Source: Liolophura sinensis (taxonomy: Eukaryota; Mollusca; Polyplacophora; Chitonida; Chitonidae). From it: DNA of 64,000 nt. A program made the translations under genes and the position numbers. Below the pieces are notes generated by a model. It ran no database searches. It was given only the letters and a program-made list of their open reading frames with translations, and had not been told where the DNA came from. This document shows positions 35,086 to 57,500 of this stretch, piece by piece (the first letter of the stretch is position 1; every line of letters begins with the position of its first letter). Location of the stretch: the NCBI RefSeq assembly GCF_032854445.1, contig NC_088305.1, positions 2,049,001 to 2,113,000 of the forward strand, given 5' to 3'.

Positions 35086-37935
35086 TGTCAACATTTTGTA
35101 TTCTCTGGTTATAATACAGTGTAAGGTTAAACCACAGGGAGCTACCCATAGGTCCTGTAAGGTTATAGTTAAAAACATTAAAGGTTGAAGTTGAAGAAGT
35201 TGAAATGTTGCAAAGAACACGTTTCCTCACAGGTGTTCCATTAATCTGAATTTTTAGCACATTATTATTCACTTGTGATCACATGTTCTTCTTTCCTGTT
35301 CTCAAGTGTTTCTTTTTATGTGAAATGTTTTTTTCTTCTGTCTTGATGAAGATTTTAACTCGTTTGTTACTTAACGATCTTACCTCTATGGTTGTGGGGT
35401 ATTTTGTTATTCTGTTTAACGGATAAATATTAAGACAGCTCTAAATTTCCTGCTGTTGCTTTTCAAACCTTTGCTTGTGACTACACACTTTTCTCTTGAC
35501 TCTACTGTTAAATCTCAAACATTTGTGTCGCTCTTCTCTTTGACTTTGGCATATATTTTCTTCACCCTGGGATGATCACCTCTCATGTCCTGTTCCTCAA
35601 ATCATTTTTAATGCATGAGAATTACGCTTACATTGTACATTGTATGAAAGGACAGACGCTGCCCATGCATCTTATCATGGTCATTCGTGTGAAAGCAAAT
35701 GATAAACAAGCCGGACAAATCCTCAAGTCTGAACGACATCAGCTGTGGCTTTAATGTGTGGCAGGGGTCAAAATGGTTGACATTTAAGGGCAGATGACCT
35801 TGACAATCAGTGATGATCCCTTATGTGATTTAAGGTTTTGAAGAGCGTAAGATTCAATTGACACATTTTAAAACAACATGGAGTACAACAAATAATTATT
35901 TATGGGGGTGAAATTGTGATTATTTGCATGATTCAAAATCACCTCTGGGATGGCGTTGGCTCCTCTACATGACGTCATTTTTTTTTTTAGCTATTTTCTC
36001 TCATCATATTGCTGGCCAGTGTCACATAAAAATATTCTTGAGTACAGTGTAAAACATAACTCAAATAAATAAATGGATAAATATTTTGAGCTATTAAAAA
36101 TGAGTAGATGACCAAACATTTATACCTCTGACCTGTATCGCCAGGCCTTGCGGCTCCTCGATTTACGATAACATGTTATTAGACATCTACCATCACTGTT
36201 GTCATCAAATTTAATGGTCCCTGGGTTACCTATTAGTGGCTAGTTGGTGTCATTGCTGGCATCTGCGGCGTTCCATATACATCTTTGTGAACACATTGGT
36301 GGTCCCATAACTCCGGGTTTCAAGCAATATTCCTGTTCTTCACTTTGCTTCCTATTTTCTGACAGTGTCACAAGCAGTGATAATATGTCTTGTATTTAGC
36401 CAACCAAGAGCATACTTGTATTTGGTGGTTTCGTGGGAAGATCACATGTTCAGGACCCAGTTGTTCGAAAGCGTATTAGCTATAAATACTGGTGTTAAGT
36501 CATATTTTGCATTTAAATTTTTAGCCAAACTCCGCAGCAAATGCAGTTCTCCAAAGTCAAAGTATAACATAAGCATTTTCAGTACATATTGAGTTTAATC
36601 TTGCACAACTTTTTCAGGCTAAGTACAAAATTGAAGACTCTGCTTAAACTTAAATCTGGTATTAAGTCTTAAACCAGTTTTGAACAACGGGGCCCTGAGT
36701 CGCAGAGATTTTTCTGCCGTCACGAGTTCCGCTCACAGAGTCTGGTTCGATAAAAAAGTTCGAAATTTGTGGCTACATTCTCCATCATTGATGTTCACAT
36801 TTATTATGTTACCAAGAAAAGAGTAGAAAACAAAAGTGACAATAAGATGTTGACCAGTTCAGGCCATTTTGGTTGTTGTGGTTTTGCAAACCTTGCTGTC
36901 ACTTTGTTAGTGATTTTGTCTTGTCTACAGTTCCAGCACGGTTGGAATGATGTATAATAAAATGTATAAGAAATAGTTTCAAAGCTTTGTTGCAATGGGT
37001 CGTTGTCTTGTGTAATTTTTGTAGTTGTCAGGTAGGATAACTTAGAGTAGATTTATTAGGTAGATGGAGAAAAAAAAAAAGAGATCACAAAGTGTTGGTA
37101 CCATTGTATATGCATGAAACCATTGTTTGGTTGTCATTTCTCTTGTATGGTTGTCATTTGGATGCAGTCTGTTTTGAAGATGTTTTTTTTTTTTAGAAGA
37201 AACGTCCTGTTTTGTGTTCACAAAATGTTCAGAAACTCATACTTTTCACAGATGTCATGAGTGTTTTGACTAATTGGTGTCGCTAAGAAAAAAAACCTTG
37301 ATGTTTGGGTTTACTTTTGTTTAATGTTAACTAAAACAAGTTGTTAATGTTTGTACATAGTACTTGTACATAGGTAGCAAGAACTTTTTCAAGTGCCATA
37401 CTCGGACTAGTGCGGATCTTGTTCCCGGACTATAGGCCTATTCCGAAATTGTAGTTATCTCCCTTAGGTTTGGAACTCTTTCCAAAACTTTTTCCCGTAA
37501 CACCCAATGGGTCCTGTTGCACAAAGTGCACTCGTAGGCCTAGTTGATCATTACTTCCATGGCAAAATGTCTTTAATATGTGTTGTCATGGTAGTTACGA
37601 TCATCTTAAGCTTACAATATCTGTTTGAAACGGAGCCTTGGGGGCTAGTTTTAAAACTGCCGAAAGTTCCAGCTGTAAAGGAGATAACCTTTATTTCCAA
37701 ACAGACCTATGTTATCCTTTTCTAGGTGTACAGTTAACCACTTCATAGATCCAAGGTTGAGAAGTTCACCTTGGTTTACAGCTATCACTACACTGTATCA
37801 TAGACTGTACAGAATGAACAGTTTGTAAATAAAAGAATGTGTATTATATGGTTAATATGCATTAATCTGACTCACATTCTGGGTACTGTTTTTCTTGACA
37901 CTCTTCAATATTGTCCTCCTTATCCAGTGAGGTGG
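35086..37935. other. Intergenic stretch after PRKAG2
   Basis: AT-rich with possible distal poly(A) signals near 36954 and 37827. One SINE-A fragment at 35990-36074. No exon or promoter that I can support. Confidence 0.5.
35990..36074 (+). repeat. SINE-A 3' fragment
   Basis: CATCATATTGCTGGCCAGTG, AATATTCTTGAGTACAGTG and CTCAAATAAATAAATGG. Confidence 0.8.
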
Positions 37936-40900
37936 TCAGTCATAATCTCACACCTCATGGTTCACCAGCTACTGTACATCAGGAGGTTTGTCAGGTACTC
38001 AGCTATTTGGCTGTTCCACTTCCTTAACCAGTATGAAGGTCATGAGTCATAATCCCACACCTCATGGTTCACCAGCTACTGTACATCAGGAGGTTTGTCA
38101 GGTACTCAGCCATTGGCTGTTCCACTTCCTTAACCAGTATAAAGGTCATGAGTCATAATCCCACACCTGATGGTTCACCAGCTACTGTACATCAGGAGGT
38201 TTGTCAGGTACTCAGCCATTTGGCTGTTCCACTTCCTTAACCAGTATGAAGGTCATGAGTCATAATCCCGCACCTCATGGTTCACCAGCTACTGTACATC
38301 AGGAGGTTTGTCAGGTACTCAGCCATTGGCTGTTCCACTTCCTTAACCAGTATGAAGGTCATGAGTCATAATCCCGCACCTCATGGTTCACCAGCTACTG
38401 TACATCAGGAGGTTTGTCAGGTACTCAGCCATTTGGCTGTTCCACTTCCTTAACCAGTATGTAGGTCATGAGTCATAATCCCGCACCTCATGGTTCACCA
38501 CCTACTGTACATTAGGAGGTTTGTCAGGTACTCAGGTAATTGGCTGTTCCACTTCCTTAACCATTATAAAGGTCATGATTTATAATCCCAAACCTCATGG
38601 TTCACCAGCTACTGTACATCAGGAGGTTTCTGAGGTACTCAGCCATTTGGCTGTTCCACTTCCTTAACCATTATAAAGGTAATGAGTTATAATCCCACAC
38701 CTCATGGTTCACCAGCTACTGTACATCAGGAGGTTTCTGAGGTACTCAGCTATTTGGCTGTTCCACTTCCTTAACCAGTAAGGTCATGAGTCATAATCCC
38801 GCACCTCATGGTTCAACAGCTACTGTACAACAGGAGGTTTGTCAGGTACTCAGCCATTGGCCGTTCCACTTCCTTAACCAGTATGAAGGTCATGAGTCCT
38901 AATCCCACACCTCATGGTTCACCAGCTACTGTACATCAGGAGGTTTGTCAGGTACTCAGCCATTGGCCGTTCCACTTCCTTAACCAGTATGGAGGTCATG
39001 AGTCATAATCCCACACCTCATGGTTCAACAGCTACTGTACATCAGGAGGTTTGTCAGGTACTCAGCCATTGGCTGTTCCACTTCCTTAACCAGTATGAAG
39101 GTCATGAGTCATAATCCCACACCTGATGGTTCACCAGCTACTGTACATCAGGAGGTTTGTCAGGTACTCAGCCATTGGCTGTTCCACTTCCTTAACCAGT
39201 ATGAAGGTCATGAGTCATAATCCCACACCTGATGGTTCACCAGCTACTGTACAACAGGAGGTTTGTCAGGTACTCAGCCATTGGCTGTTCCACTTCCTTA
39301 ACCAGTATGAAGGTCATGAGTCATAATCCCGCACCTGATGGTTCACCAGCTACTGTACATCAGGAGGTTTGTCAGGTACTCAGCCATTGGCTGTTCCACT
39401 TCCTTAACCAGTATGAAGGTCATGAGTCATAATCCCGCACCTGATGGTTCACCAGCTACTGTACATCAGGAGGTTTGTCAGGTACTCAGCCATTCGGCTG
39501 TTCCACTTCCTTAACCAGTATGGAGGTCATGAGTCATAATCCCACACCTCATGGTTCACCAGCTACTGTATAACAGGAGGCTTGTCAGGTACTCAGCCAT
39601 TGGCTGTTCCACTTCCTTAACCAGTATGAAGGTCATGAGTCATAATCCCGCACCTGATGGTTCACCAGCTACTGTACATCAGGAGGTTTGTCAGGTACTC
39701 AGCCATTTGGCCGTTCCACTTCCTTAACCAGTATGGAGGTCATGAGTCATAATCCCACACCTGATGGTTCACCAGCTACTGTATAACAGGAGGCTTGTCA
39801 GGTACTCAGCCATTGGCTGTTTCACTTCCTTAACCAGTATGAAGGTCATGAGTCATAATCCCGCACCTGATGGTTCACCAGCTACTGTACATCAGGAGGT
39901 TTGTCAGGTACTCAGCCATTTGGCCGTTCCACTTCCTTAACCAGTATGGAGGTCATGAGTCATAATCCCACACCTCATGGTTCACCAGCTACTGTACATC
40001 AGGAGGTTTGTCAGGTACTCAGCCATTGGCTGTTCCACTTCCTTAACCATTATAAAGGCCATGAGTCATAATCCCACACCTCATGGTTCACCAGCTACTG
40101 TACATCAGGAGGCTTGTCAGGTATTCAGCCATTGGCCGTTCCACTTCCTTAACCAGTATGAAGGTCATGAGTCATAATCCCACACCTCATGGTTCACCAG
40201 CTACTGTATAACAGGAGGCTTGTCAGGTACTCAGCCATTGGCTGTTCCACTTCCTTAACCAGTATGGAGGTCATGAGTCATAATCCCGCACCTCATGGTT
40301 CACCAGCTACTGTACATCAGGAGGTTTGTCACGTACTCAGCCATTGCCTGTTCCACTTCCTTAACCAGTATGAAGGTCATGAGTCCTAATCCCACACCTG
40401 ATGGTTCACCAGCTACTGTACATCAGGAGGTTTCTGAGGTACTCAGCCATTGGCTGTTCCATTTCCTTAACCAGTATGAAGGTCATGAGTCATAATCCCA
40501 CATCTCATGGTTCACCAGCTACTGTACATCAGGAGGTTTGTCAGGTACTCAGCCATTTAGCCGTTCCACTTCCTTAACCAGTATAAAGGTCATGAGTCAT
40601 AATCCCACACCTCATGGTTCACCAGCTACTGTACATTAGGAGGTTTGTCAGGTACTCAGCCATTTAGCTGTCCCACTTCCTTAACCAGTATAAAGGTCAT
40701 GAGTCATAATCCCACACCTGATGGTTCAACAGCTACTGTACATCAGGAGGTTTGCCAGGTACTCAGCCATTGGCCGTTCCACTTCCTTAACCAGTATGGA
40801 GGTCATGAGTCATAATCCCACACCTCATGGTTCACCAGCTACTGTACATCAGGAGGTTTGTCAGGTACTCAGCCATTGGCTGTTCCATTTCCTTAACCAG

Positions 40901-43432
40901 TAAGGTCATGAGTCATAATCCCACACCTCATGCTTCAACAGCTACTGTACAACAGGAGGTTTGTCAGGTACTCAGTCATTGGCTGTTCCACTTCCTTAAC
41001 CAGTATGGAGGTCATGAGTCATAATCCCGCACCTCATGGTTCACCAGCTTCTGTACAACAGGAGGCTTGTCAGGTACTCAGCCATTGGCTGTTTCACTTC
41101 CTTAACCAGTATGAAGGTCATGAGTCATAATCCCGCACCTCATGGTTCACCAGCTACTGTACATCAGGAGGTTTGTCAGGTATTCAGCCATTTGGCTGTC
41201 CCACTTCCTTAACCAGTATGAAGGTCATGAGTCATAATCCCACACCTCATGGTTCACCAGCTACTGTACATCAGGAGGTTTGTCAGGTACTCAGCCATTT
41301 GGCCGTTCCACTTCCTTAACCAGTATAAAGGTCATGAGTCATAATCCCACACCTGATGGTTCACCAGCTACTGTACAACAGGAGGTTTGTCAGGTACTCA
41401 GCCATTGGCCGTTCCACTTCCTTAACCAGTATAAAGGTCATGAGTCATAATCCCACACCTCATGGTTCACCAGCTACTGTACATCAGGAGGCTTGTCAGG
41501 TACTCAGCCATTGGCTGTTCCACTTCCTTAACCAGTATGAAGGTCATGAGTCATAATCCCACACCTCATGGTTCACCAGCTACTGTACATCAGGAGGTTT
41601 GTCAGGTACTCAGCCATTGGCTGTTCCACTCCCTTAACCAGTATGGAGGTCATGAGTCATAATCCCACACCTCATGGTTCAACAGCTACTGTACATCAGG
41701 AGGTTTCTGAGGTACTCAGCCATTGGCTGTTCCACTTCCTTAACCAGTATGAAGGTCATGAGTCATAATCCCACACCTCATGGTTCACCAGCTACTGTAC
41801 AACAGGAGGTTTGTCAGGTACTCAGCTATTGGCCGTTCCACTTCCTTAACCAGTATGGAGGTCATGAGTCATAATCCCACACCTCATGGTTCACCAGCTA
41901 CTGTACAACAGGAGGCTTGTCAGGTACTTAGCCATTGGCTGTTCCACTTCCTTAACCAGTATGAAGGTCATGAGTCATAATCCCGCACCTCATGGTTCAC
42001 CAGCTACTGTACATCAGGAGGTTTGTCAGGTACTCAGCCATTTGGCTGTTCCACTTCCTTAACCAGTATGAAGGTCATGAGTCATAATCCCGCACCTGAT
42101 GGTTCACCAGCTACTGTACATCAGGAGGTTTGTCAGGTATTCAGCCATTTGGCTGTTCCACTTCCTTAACCAGTATAAAGGTCATGAGTCATAATCCCAC
42201 ACCTGATGGTTCACCAGCTACTGTACAACAGGAGGTTTGTCAGGTACTCAGCCATTTGGCTGTTCCACTTCCTTAACCAGTATAAAGGTCATGAGTCATA
42301 ATCCCACACCTCATGGTTCACCAGCTACTGTACATCAGGAGGTTTGTCAGGTACTCAGCCATTTGGCTGTTCCACTTTCTTAACCAGTATAAAGGTCATG
42401 AGTCATAATCCCACACCTGATGGTTCACCAGCTACTGTACAACAGGAGGTTTGTCAGGTACTCAGCCATTGGCTGTTCCACTTCCTTAACCAGTATGAAG
42501 GTCATGAGTCATTATCCCGCACCTCATGGTTCACCAGCTACTGTACATCAGGAGGTTTGTCAGGTACTCAGCCATTGGCTGTTCCACTTCCTTAACCAGT
42601 ATGAAGGTCATGAGTCATAATCCCACACCTCATGGTTCAACATCTACTGTACATCAGGAGGTTTGTCAGGTACTCAGCCATTGGCTGTCCCACTTCCTTA
42701 ACCAGTATAAATGTTATGAGTCATAATCCCACACCTGATGGTTCACCAGCTACTGTACATCAGGAGGTTTGTCAGGTACTCAGCCATTGGCTGTTCCACT
42801 TCCTTAACCAGTATGAAGGTCATGAGTCATAATCCCGCACCTGATGGTTCACCAGCTACTGTACATCAGGAGGTTTGTCAGGTACTCAGCCATTGGCTGT
42901 CCCACTTCCTTAACCAGTATAAATGTTATGAGTCATAATCCCACACCTCATGGTTCACCAGCTACTGTACATCAGGAGGTTTGTCAGGTACTCAGCCATT
43001 GGCTGTTCCACTTCCTTAACCAGTATGAAGGTCATGAGTCATAATCCCGCACCTCATGGTTCACCAGCTACTGTACATCAGGAGGTTTGTCAGGTACTCA
43101 GCCATTGGCTGTTCCACTTCCTTAACCAGTATGAAGGTCATGAGTCATAATCCCGCACCTCATGGTTCACCAGCTACTGTACATCAGGAGGTTTGTCAGG
43201 TACTCAGCCATTGGCTGTCCCACTTCCTTAACCAGTATAAATGTTATGAGTCATAATCCCACACCTCATGGTTCACCAGCTACTGTACATCAGGAGGTTT
43301 GTCAGGTACTCAGCTATTTGGCTGTTCCACTTCCTTAACCAGTATGGAGGTCATGAGTCATAATCCCACACCTCATGGTTCACCAGCTACTGCAGGTCAG
43401 GAGGTTTGTCAGATACTCAGCCATCCAGCCAT
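37935..43432. repeat. Satellite, ~106-base unit, about 52 copies
   Basis: Unit words in order: CATGAGTCATAATCCCACAC, CTCATGGTTCACCAGCTACT, GTACATCAGGAGGTTTGTCA, GGTACTCAGCCATTGGCTGT, TCCACTTCCTTAACCAGTAT, GAAGGT. Units vary between about 103 and 108 bases through small indels. The period is not a multiple of three, so the overlapping 66-codon open frames are artefacts. It lies between the 3' ends of the convergent PRKAG2 and LSM12 genes. Confidence 0.97.
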
Positions 43433-43544
43433 TTTTCTTCCTTAACACATAAGTATAACTTTAGATGCAGTTTGAAAATAAATTTCATATGATATTGAAG
43501 TCTGAAAGGTGTTGCCCTGATAGGAGCATGTATGAACTTATATG

Positions 43545-43787
43545 ATTCATGTTTTACGCCATACTGAAGAATATTTTACTTATATGACGGCGGACAGAAT
43601 TATGGTGGGAGGAAACCGGGCTGAGTCCCCGGGAAACCCATGACCAATTACAGGTTGCTTGCAGACTTCCCCACGTACGGCCAGAGAGGAAGCCATCAGG
43701 AGCTGGATTTGAATTCAGAGCGACCACATTAGTGAAAGGTTTTGGGTCATTGCGCCGGCGTGTTAACCCTCTTGGCCACGGAGGCCC
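43545..43787 (-). mobile_element. SINE-A, near full-length, reverse
   Basis: Plus reads GTTTTACGCCATACTGAAGA at the start and GGCCACGGAGGCCCC at the end. Confidence 0.88.
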
Positions 43788-44099
43788 CCAATACACAGCA
43801 GTGTGTGTCTGGGGTCAAAGTTGTTTAGGGTACCTGCAATTTGATATTTAATACTGAAAACTCAAGCAATTGGACAGTGAAAAAAAAAAAAAAAACACAA
43901 AAATAGCTGAAGTACATGTATTTTACAGCCTTGTAACCTTCCCAACAAAATTCAATTCCTTTCAAGGGTTTCCAGGACCAGTGCGAATTTTGTGTAATAC
44001 TTGTGGCTGATTGGTCATGGATGGATTCAAACACGCAACCTGATTGGTCAAGTGTTTGACATGTGCAGCAATACAAGAAAATAGAGGACGCAACATCTA

Positions 44100-45298
44100 C
44101 TTTGTCAAATAAACATTTTATTTTTCTTATCTTGTCATTAAATAAGGCTTTTCCGTGATCAGGGTCATAAGAATTTCAAAGAGGAATATTTTTAAAGAAT
44201 CCATGATTAAAAGGTAACACCTGGAGCACCTCCCCTTCTTGCCCATACCTCAGCAGCGCACCTGGGGGACAGGAGTTCACTGGCAACTTACATTGTTTAA
44301 AATTTGTTTTAATCAAGACTTTGCACACTGTCACTTGTAGAAGTTTCACAGAATAGCAGCAGACCACGCGAGATACATATCCTTGTGTTGTGAATGTTAA
44401 AATGATGGCACGGAAAACACCAGTTCCTTTTATATTAATCCAGTAAACCGCTAACGAGGTAAAACCGCCACACCCCTGTGGCTGTCATAAAACTTATATT
44501 GCTCGACCACCTCCACCCCCACCCCCACCCACCTAGCCTTTAAGTTCTGAGCTCTTGTACTGCCATACTCAACTCCTCTCAATCCTTATTAGCACATATG
44601 TGGTAATAAACGAGAGAAAAAAGAAGTCTCAGTATTGTTACAGTGATCAGTCACAAATAATTCCCCAAACTATGACATTAAACGTAAGGCTGCTGAATTT
44701 TTTTTTCTTTTGTTTTGGTTGTGTTCATGGAAAATTGTACCTAACAGTGTGCCAGCAAATAGTAATTTGTCACCAAGACCCTTCATTTACACGAGGATCA
44801 TTTTGACCACAAGAGTCGCTGTAGAGAAGCGTTATGTCATCCCAGCCTTGCTGGATCAGCAGAGAAATCCCCCTGAACACTACAGCGTCTTATTATTACA
44901 CAGTTAAATACAATACAGCCTATATTCTGACAGCCTTTCAGATCGACCATTGATATCGTGACCCATAAAACTGCCACTGCCACTTTAATCTTAGCTGAAG
45001 CAATGGCACAAGAAGTTCTTGTTGTTTTTTTTTTAAGCACCCAGTCTTTTTTATACTGGATCAGGTAAAACTTTGATTACAGACAAGGAAACACCTAGTC
45101 GTGCTTTGCCCAAGTCTGTGTACAATAAAATCATCAGCACCCAGTTCATGTCTTATGGCTCCAGCCCTGCAATACCTCAGCAGCAAGATGCACCTCATAA
45201 TATTATGATGATTTTGTACTTCATAGAAAAATGCCACAAGTTGGAGCTTTTGCTTGTTTTCAAATCAGAAAGAGAAGAGTTCCATCAAGGGAGGTAAG
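44100..45298 (-). other. LSM12: Probable LSM12 3' UTR
   Basis: No further exon is seen after the stop. A minus-strand AATAAA (TTTATT on plus near 44118) is a candidate poly(A) signal; ATTAAA-type signals occur earlier near 44305 and 44983. Open stretches here (for example plus 45073-45297) show no family features. Confidence 0.4.
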
Positions 45299-54483
<9,185 letters not shown>

Positions 54484-54540
54484 ATGGTTTACCCGCGAAA
54501 GTTGAAAATGCAGGTGGACGAGGGAATGGAATTTTTACAG
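54484..54540 (+). CDS. Unknown gene, candidate exon 1
   Basis: ATG then 18 codons, MVYPRKLKMQVDEGMEFLQ, donor CAG|GTGTCG in phase 0. The next exon starts in phase 0, giving MEFLQ-ALADRLK. The position opposite LSM12 and the frame match support it; the donor is not consensus after +2. Confidence 0.62.
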
Positions 54541-57500
54541 GTGTCGTTTTTATGTCTCACTTGTTAAAATTATTATGACGCGCTGTTTATGGCATAAGGT
54601 TTTTTAGAACCCACCTTTTATCAGGGTATCCCTGTCACTTTATTATAGCTGCTGTTTACCTCCGTTTGAATCCGCCTAGCGGTAACTGACCAAGGCAAGG
54701 GCATGGCCTCCAGCGCTATCTACAACTCTAATGATACTAGTCTAGAGACTTAGAAGAGAAACTAACTTATTCATTTTATAGTTTTTACGAAGCTTGGATG
54801 TCAGTAGAGGGGAAGTATATGTTCGACGTGAGGTATACAGGTCGAGTCGTCAAGACGTTTGACATATCATTTGTGACGTTCAACAAGTCAATAGACATAC
54901 GTCCGCTTTTCAGTTGTCTTGTGAATCTACCCGTTTGGTCTAAAAACATTCTGACTCTTGCAAACTAACTCGGCCGAAAGGCTTGATTTTACAGTAGTTT
55001 CAAATGGCATGATTGACATGACTTAGTAATTTGCATTTCAATCTAGCAGCCACCGTAAAATCATACCTTTTAGCCACATCAGTTTGTGAAAATCCAGCCC
55101 TCTTGTGAAATTGAGAGACTTATTTAATTGAGCTGTACAGCAGAGTCTAAATGGACCCAATTCGCTATATTATTTTAAAACACTGACATAGCAGATACAT
55201 TAAAGATATACATTTACAATGGCCGGATAGGAAAAGGCTCAAAATTTATGTTTGAAAATAAGAGTTGAATTACGCATAAATTGGTAAATTGAAATCAGAT
55301 CATTTTTTTTTTTTTTGAATTTTTATTTATTCATTTATTTGATTGGTGTGTTTAGCCCATACTTAAGAATGTTTCACATTTATGACAGTAGCCAGCATGA
55401 TGGTGGGAGGTATTTACCGGACAGGGCCCGGGGAAAACCAATGACCACCCGCAGGTGATTATTTCACACACGTATGCTACATATTCACAGAGAAAATTGC
55501 AATCACTCTTTCTGGTAACATGATTGTGTGTAAATTTGCTAGATAAAAAATAGCTGTTTTTTCATACATCAGCACCATATAAAATTTTCAATAAGAGTGA
55601 TTGTCATCAGGAGGAAATAATTTATCCTGCTGCCATCTTGTAGAGAGGAAAAAAAAAACCAAGCAAAAAAAACTGTATTCAAACAGAAAAACATTGATGA
55701 ACAATTAAACAGAAAAACATTAAAAATTTACCCATCTATTTTGGATGATGTGAGCAATTGCCTTCCATCCTCACAAAAATCATTCCGATATGTTTGCTTT
55801 TTAAAACATGTCATGAATATACTCCAATAAACTGTAAATTCTAACTTGTTAACATTTGTTTAAATTATGGTAGTTTTTATTTACAAAAGATTTCAAAATC
55901 AAAATTTTGATGACAATCTGATCAATGTCTAATTTGTGTAATAATTGTATATTCTGAGACAGGCACTGGCGGACAGATTGAAGGGAGACTACTCTGTGAA
56001 AAAATGTCACTTCTGCCACCTGAAAGATGATGCCATACAGCTTCAGTACTCTGTAGAAAAACTGTGAGTGTAATCCTGGCCCTGTGGTTTCATTTATTAG
56101 CTTTGTAAGCTTTGTTTTCATTGGTGGAGGGCAACTAGATTGTTGCTTTGTCAGGAGATTTGTAAATGGCCTGCCAAGTTGCTCTGGTTATGTAGGATAT
56201 TTTATATGTTTGATAAATGCCTTACTCAAAAAATGTTCACTTATATGGAAGGTGGAAACTGACAAACTTTTCCACATATGGTGCACAGAAATGCACACTG
56301 TATTGGTGGAGGAAGTCGCCTGCAAGGACAATTACATGGCATAAACAGCCATATCAGTGTTGTCGACCGCTTAATGTCACCAAGCCCCACAACTGGTGTG
56401 AGGAGTGGTATGTAAATAAGTCTGTCTTCAAGGCCCCACAACTAGTGTGAGGAGTGGTATGTGAATAAGTCTGTGTACAAGGCCGCACAACTAGTGTGAG
56501 GAGTGGAATGTAAATAAGTCTGTCTTCAAGGCCCCACAACTAGTGTGAGGAGTGGTATGTGAATAAGTCTGTGTACAAGGCCGCACAACTAGTGTGAGGA
56601 GTGGAATGTAAATAAGTCTGTCTTCAAGGCCCCACAACTAGTGTGAGGAGTGGTATGTAAATAAGTCTGTCTTCAAGGCCCCACAACTAGTGTGAGGAGT
56701 GGAATGTAAATAAGTCTGTCTTCAAGGCCCCACAACTAGTGTGAGAAGTGGTATGTGAATAAGTCTGTATACAAGGCCCCACAACTAGTGTGAGGAGTGG
56801 TATGTAAATAAGTCTGTGTACAAGGCCCCACAACTAGTGTGAGGAGTGGTATGTGAATAAGTTTGTCTTCAAGGCCCCACAACTAGTGTGAGGAGTGGTA
56901 TGTAAATAAGTTTGTCTTCAAGGCCACACAACTAGTGTGAGGAGTGGTATGTGAATAAGTCTGTCCTCAAGGCCCCACAACTGGTGTGAGGAGTGGTATG
57001 TGAATAAGTCTGTCTTCAAGGCCCCACAACTAGTGTGAGAAGTGGTATGTGAATAAGTCTGTGTACAAGGCCCCACAACTAGTGTGAGGAGTGGTATGTA
57101 AATAAGTCTGTGTACAAGGCCCCACAACTAGTGTGAGGAGTGGTATGTGAATAAGTCTGTGTACAAGGCCGCAAAACTAGTGTGAGAAGTGGTATGCAAA
57201 TAAGTCTGTCTTCAAGGCCGCACAACTAGTGTGAGGAGTGGTATGTCAACAAGTCTGTCTTCAATACCCCACAACTAGTGTGAGGAGTGGTATGTAAATA
57301 AGTTTGTCTTCAAGGCCCCACAACTAGTGTGAGGAGTGGTATGTGAATAAGTCTGTCTTCAAGGCCCCACAACTAGTGTGAGGAGTGGTATGTAAATAAG
57401 TCTGTCTTCAAGGCCCCACAACTAGTGTGAGAAGTGGTATGTAAATAAGTCTGTCCTCAAGGCCCCACAACTAGTGTGAGGAGTGGTATGTAAATAAGTC

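Noticed and set aside
38808-43256. Series of overlapping 66-codon open frames on plus
   Set aside because: They repeat every 106 bases in shifting frames inside a satellite, with no single long frame and no flanking gene structure.
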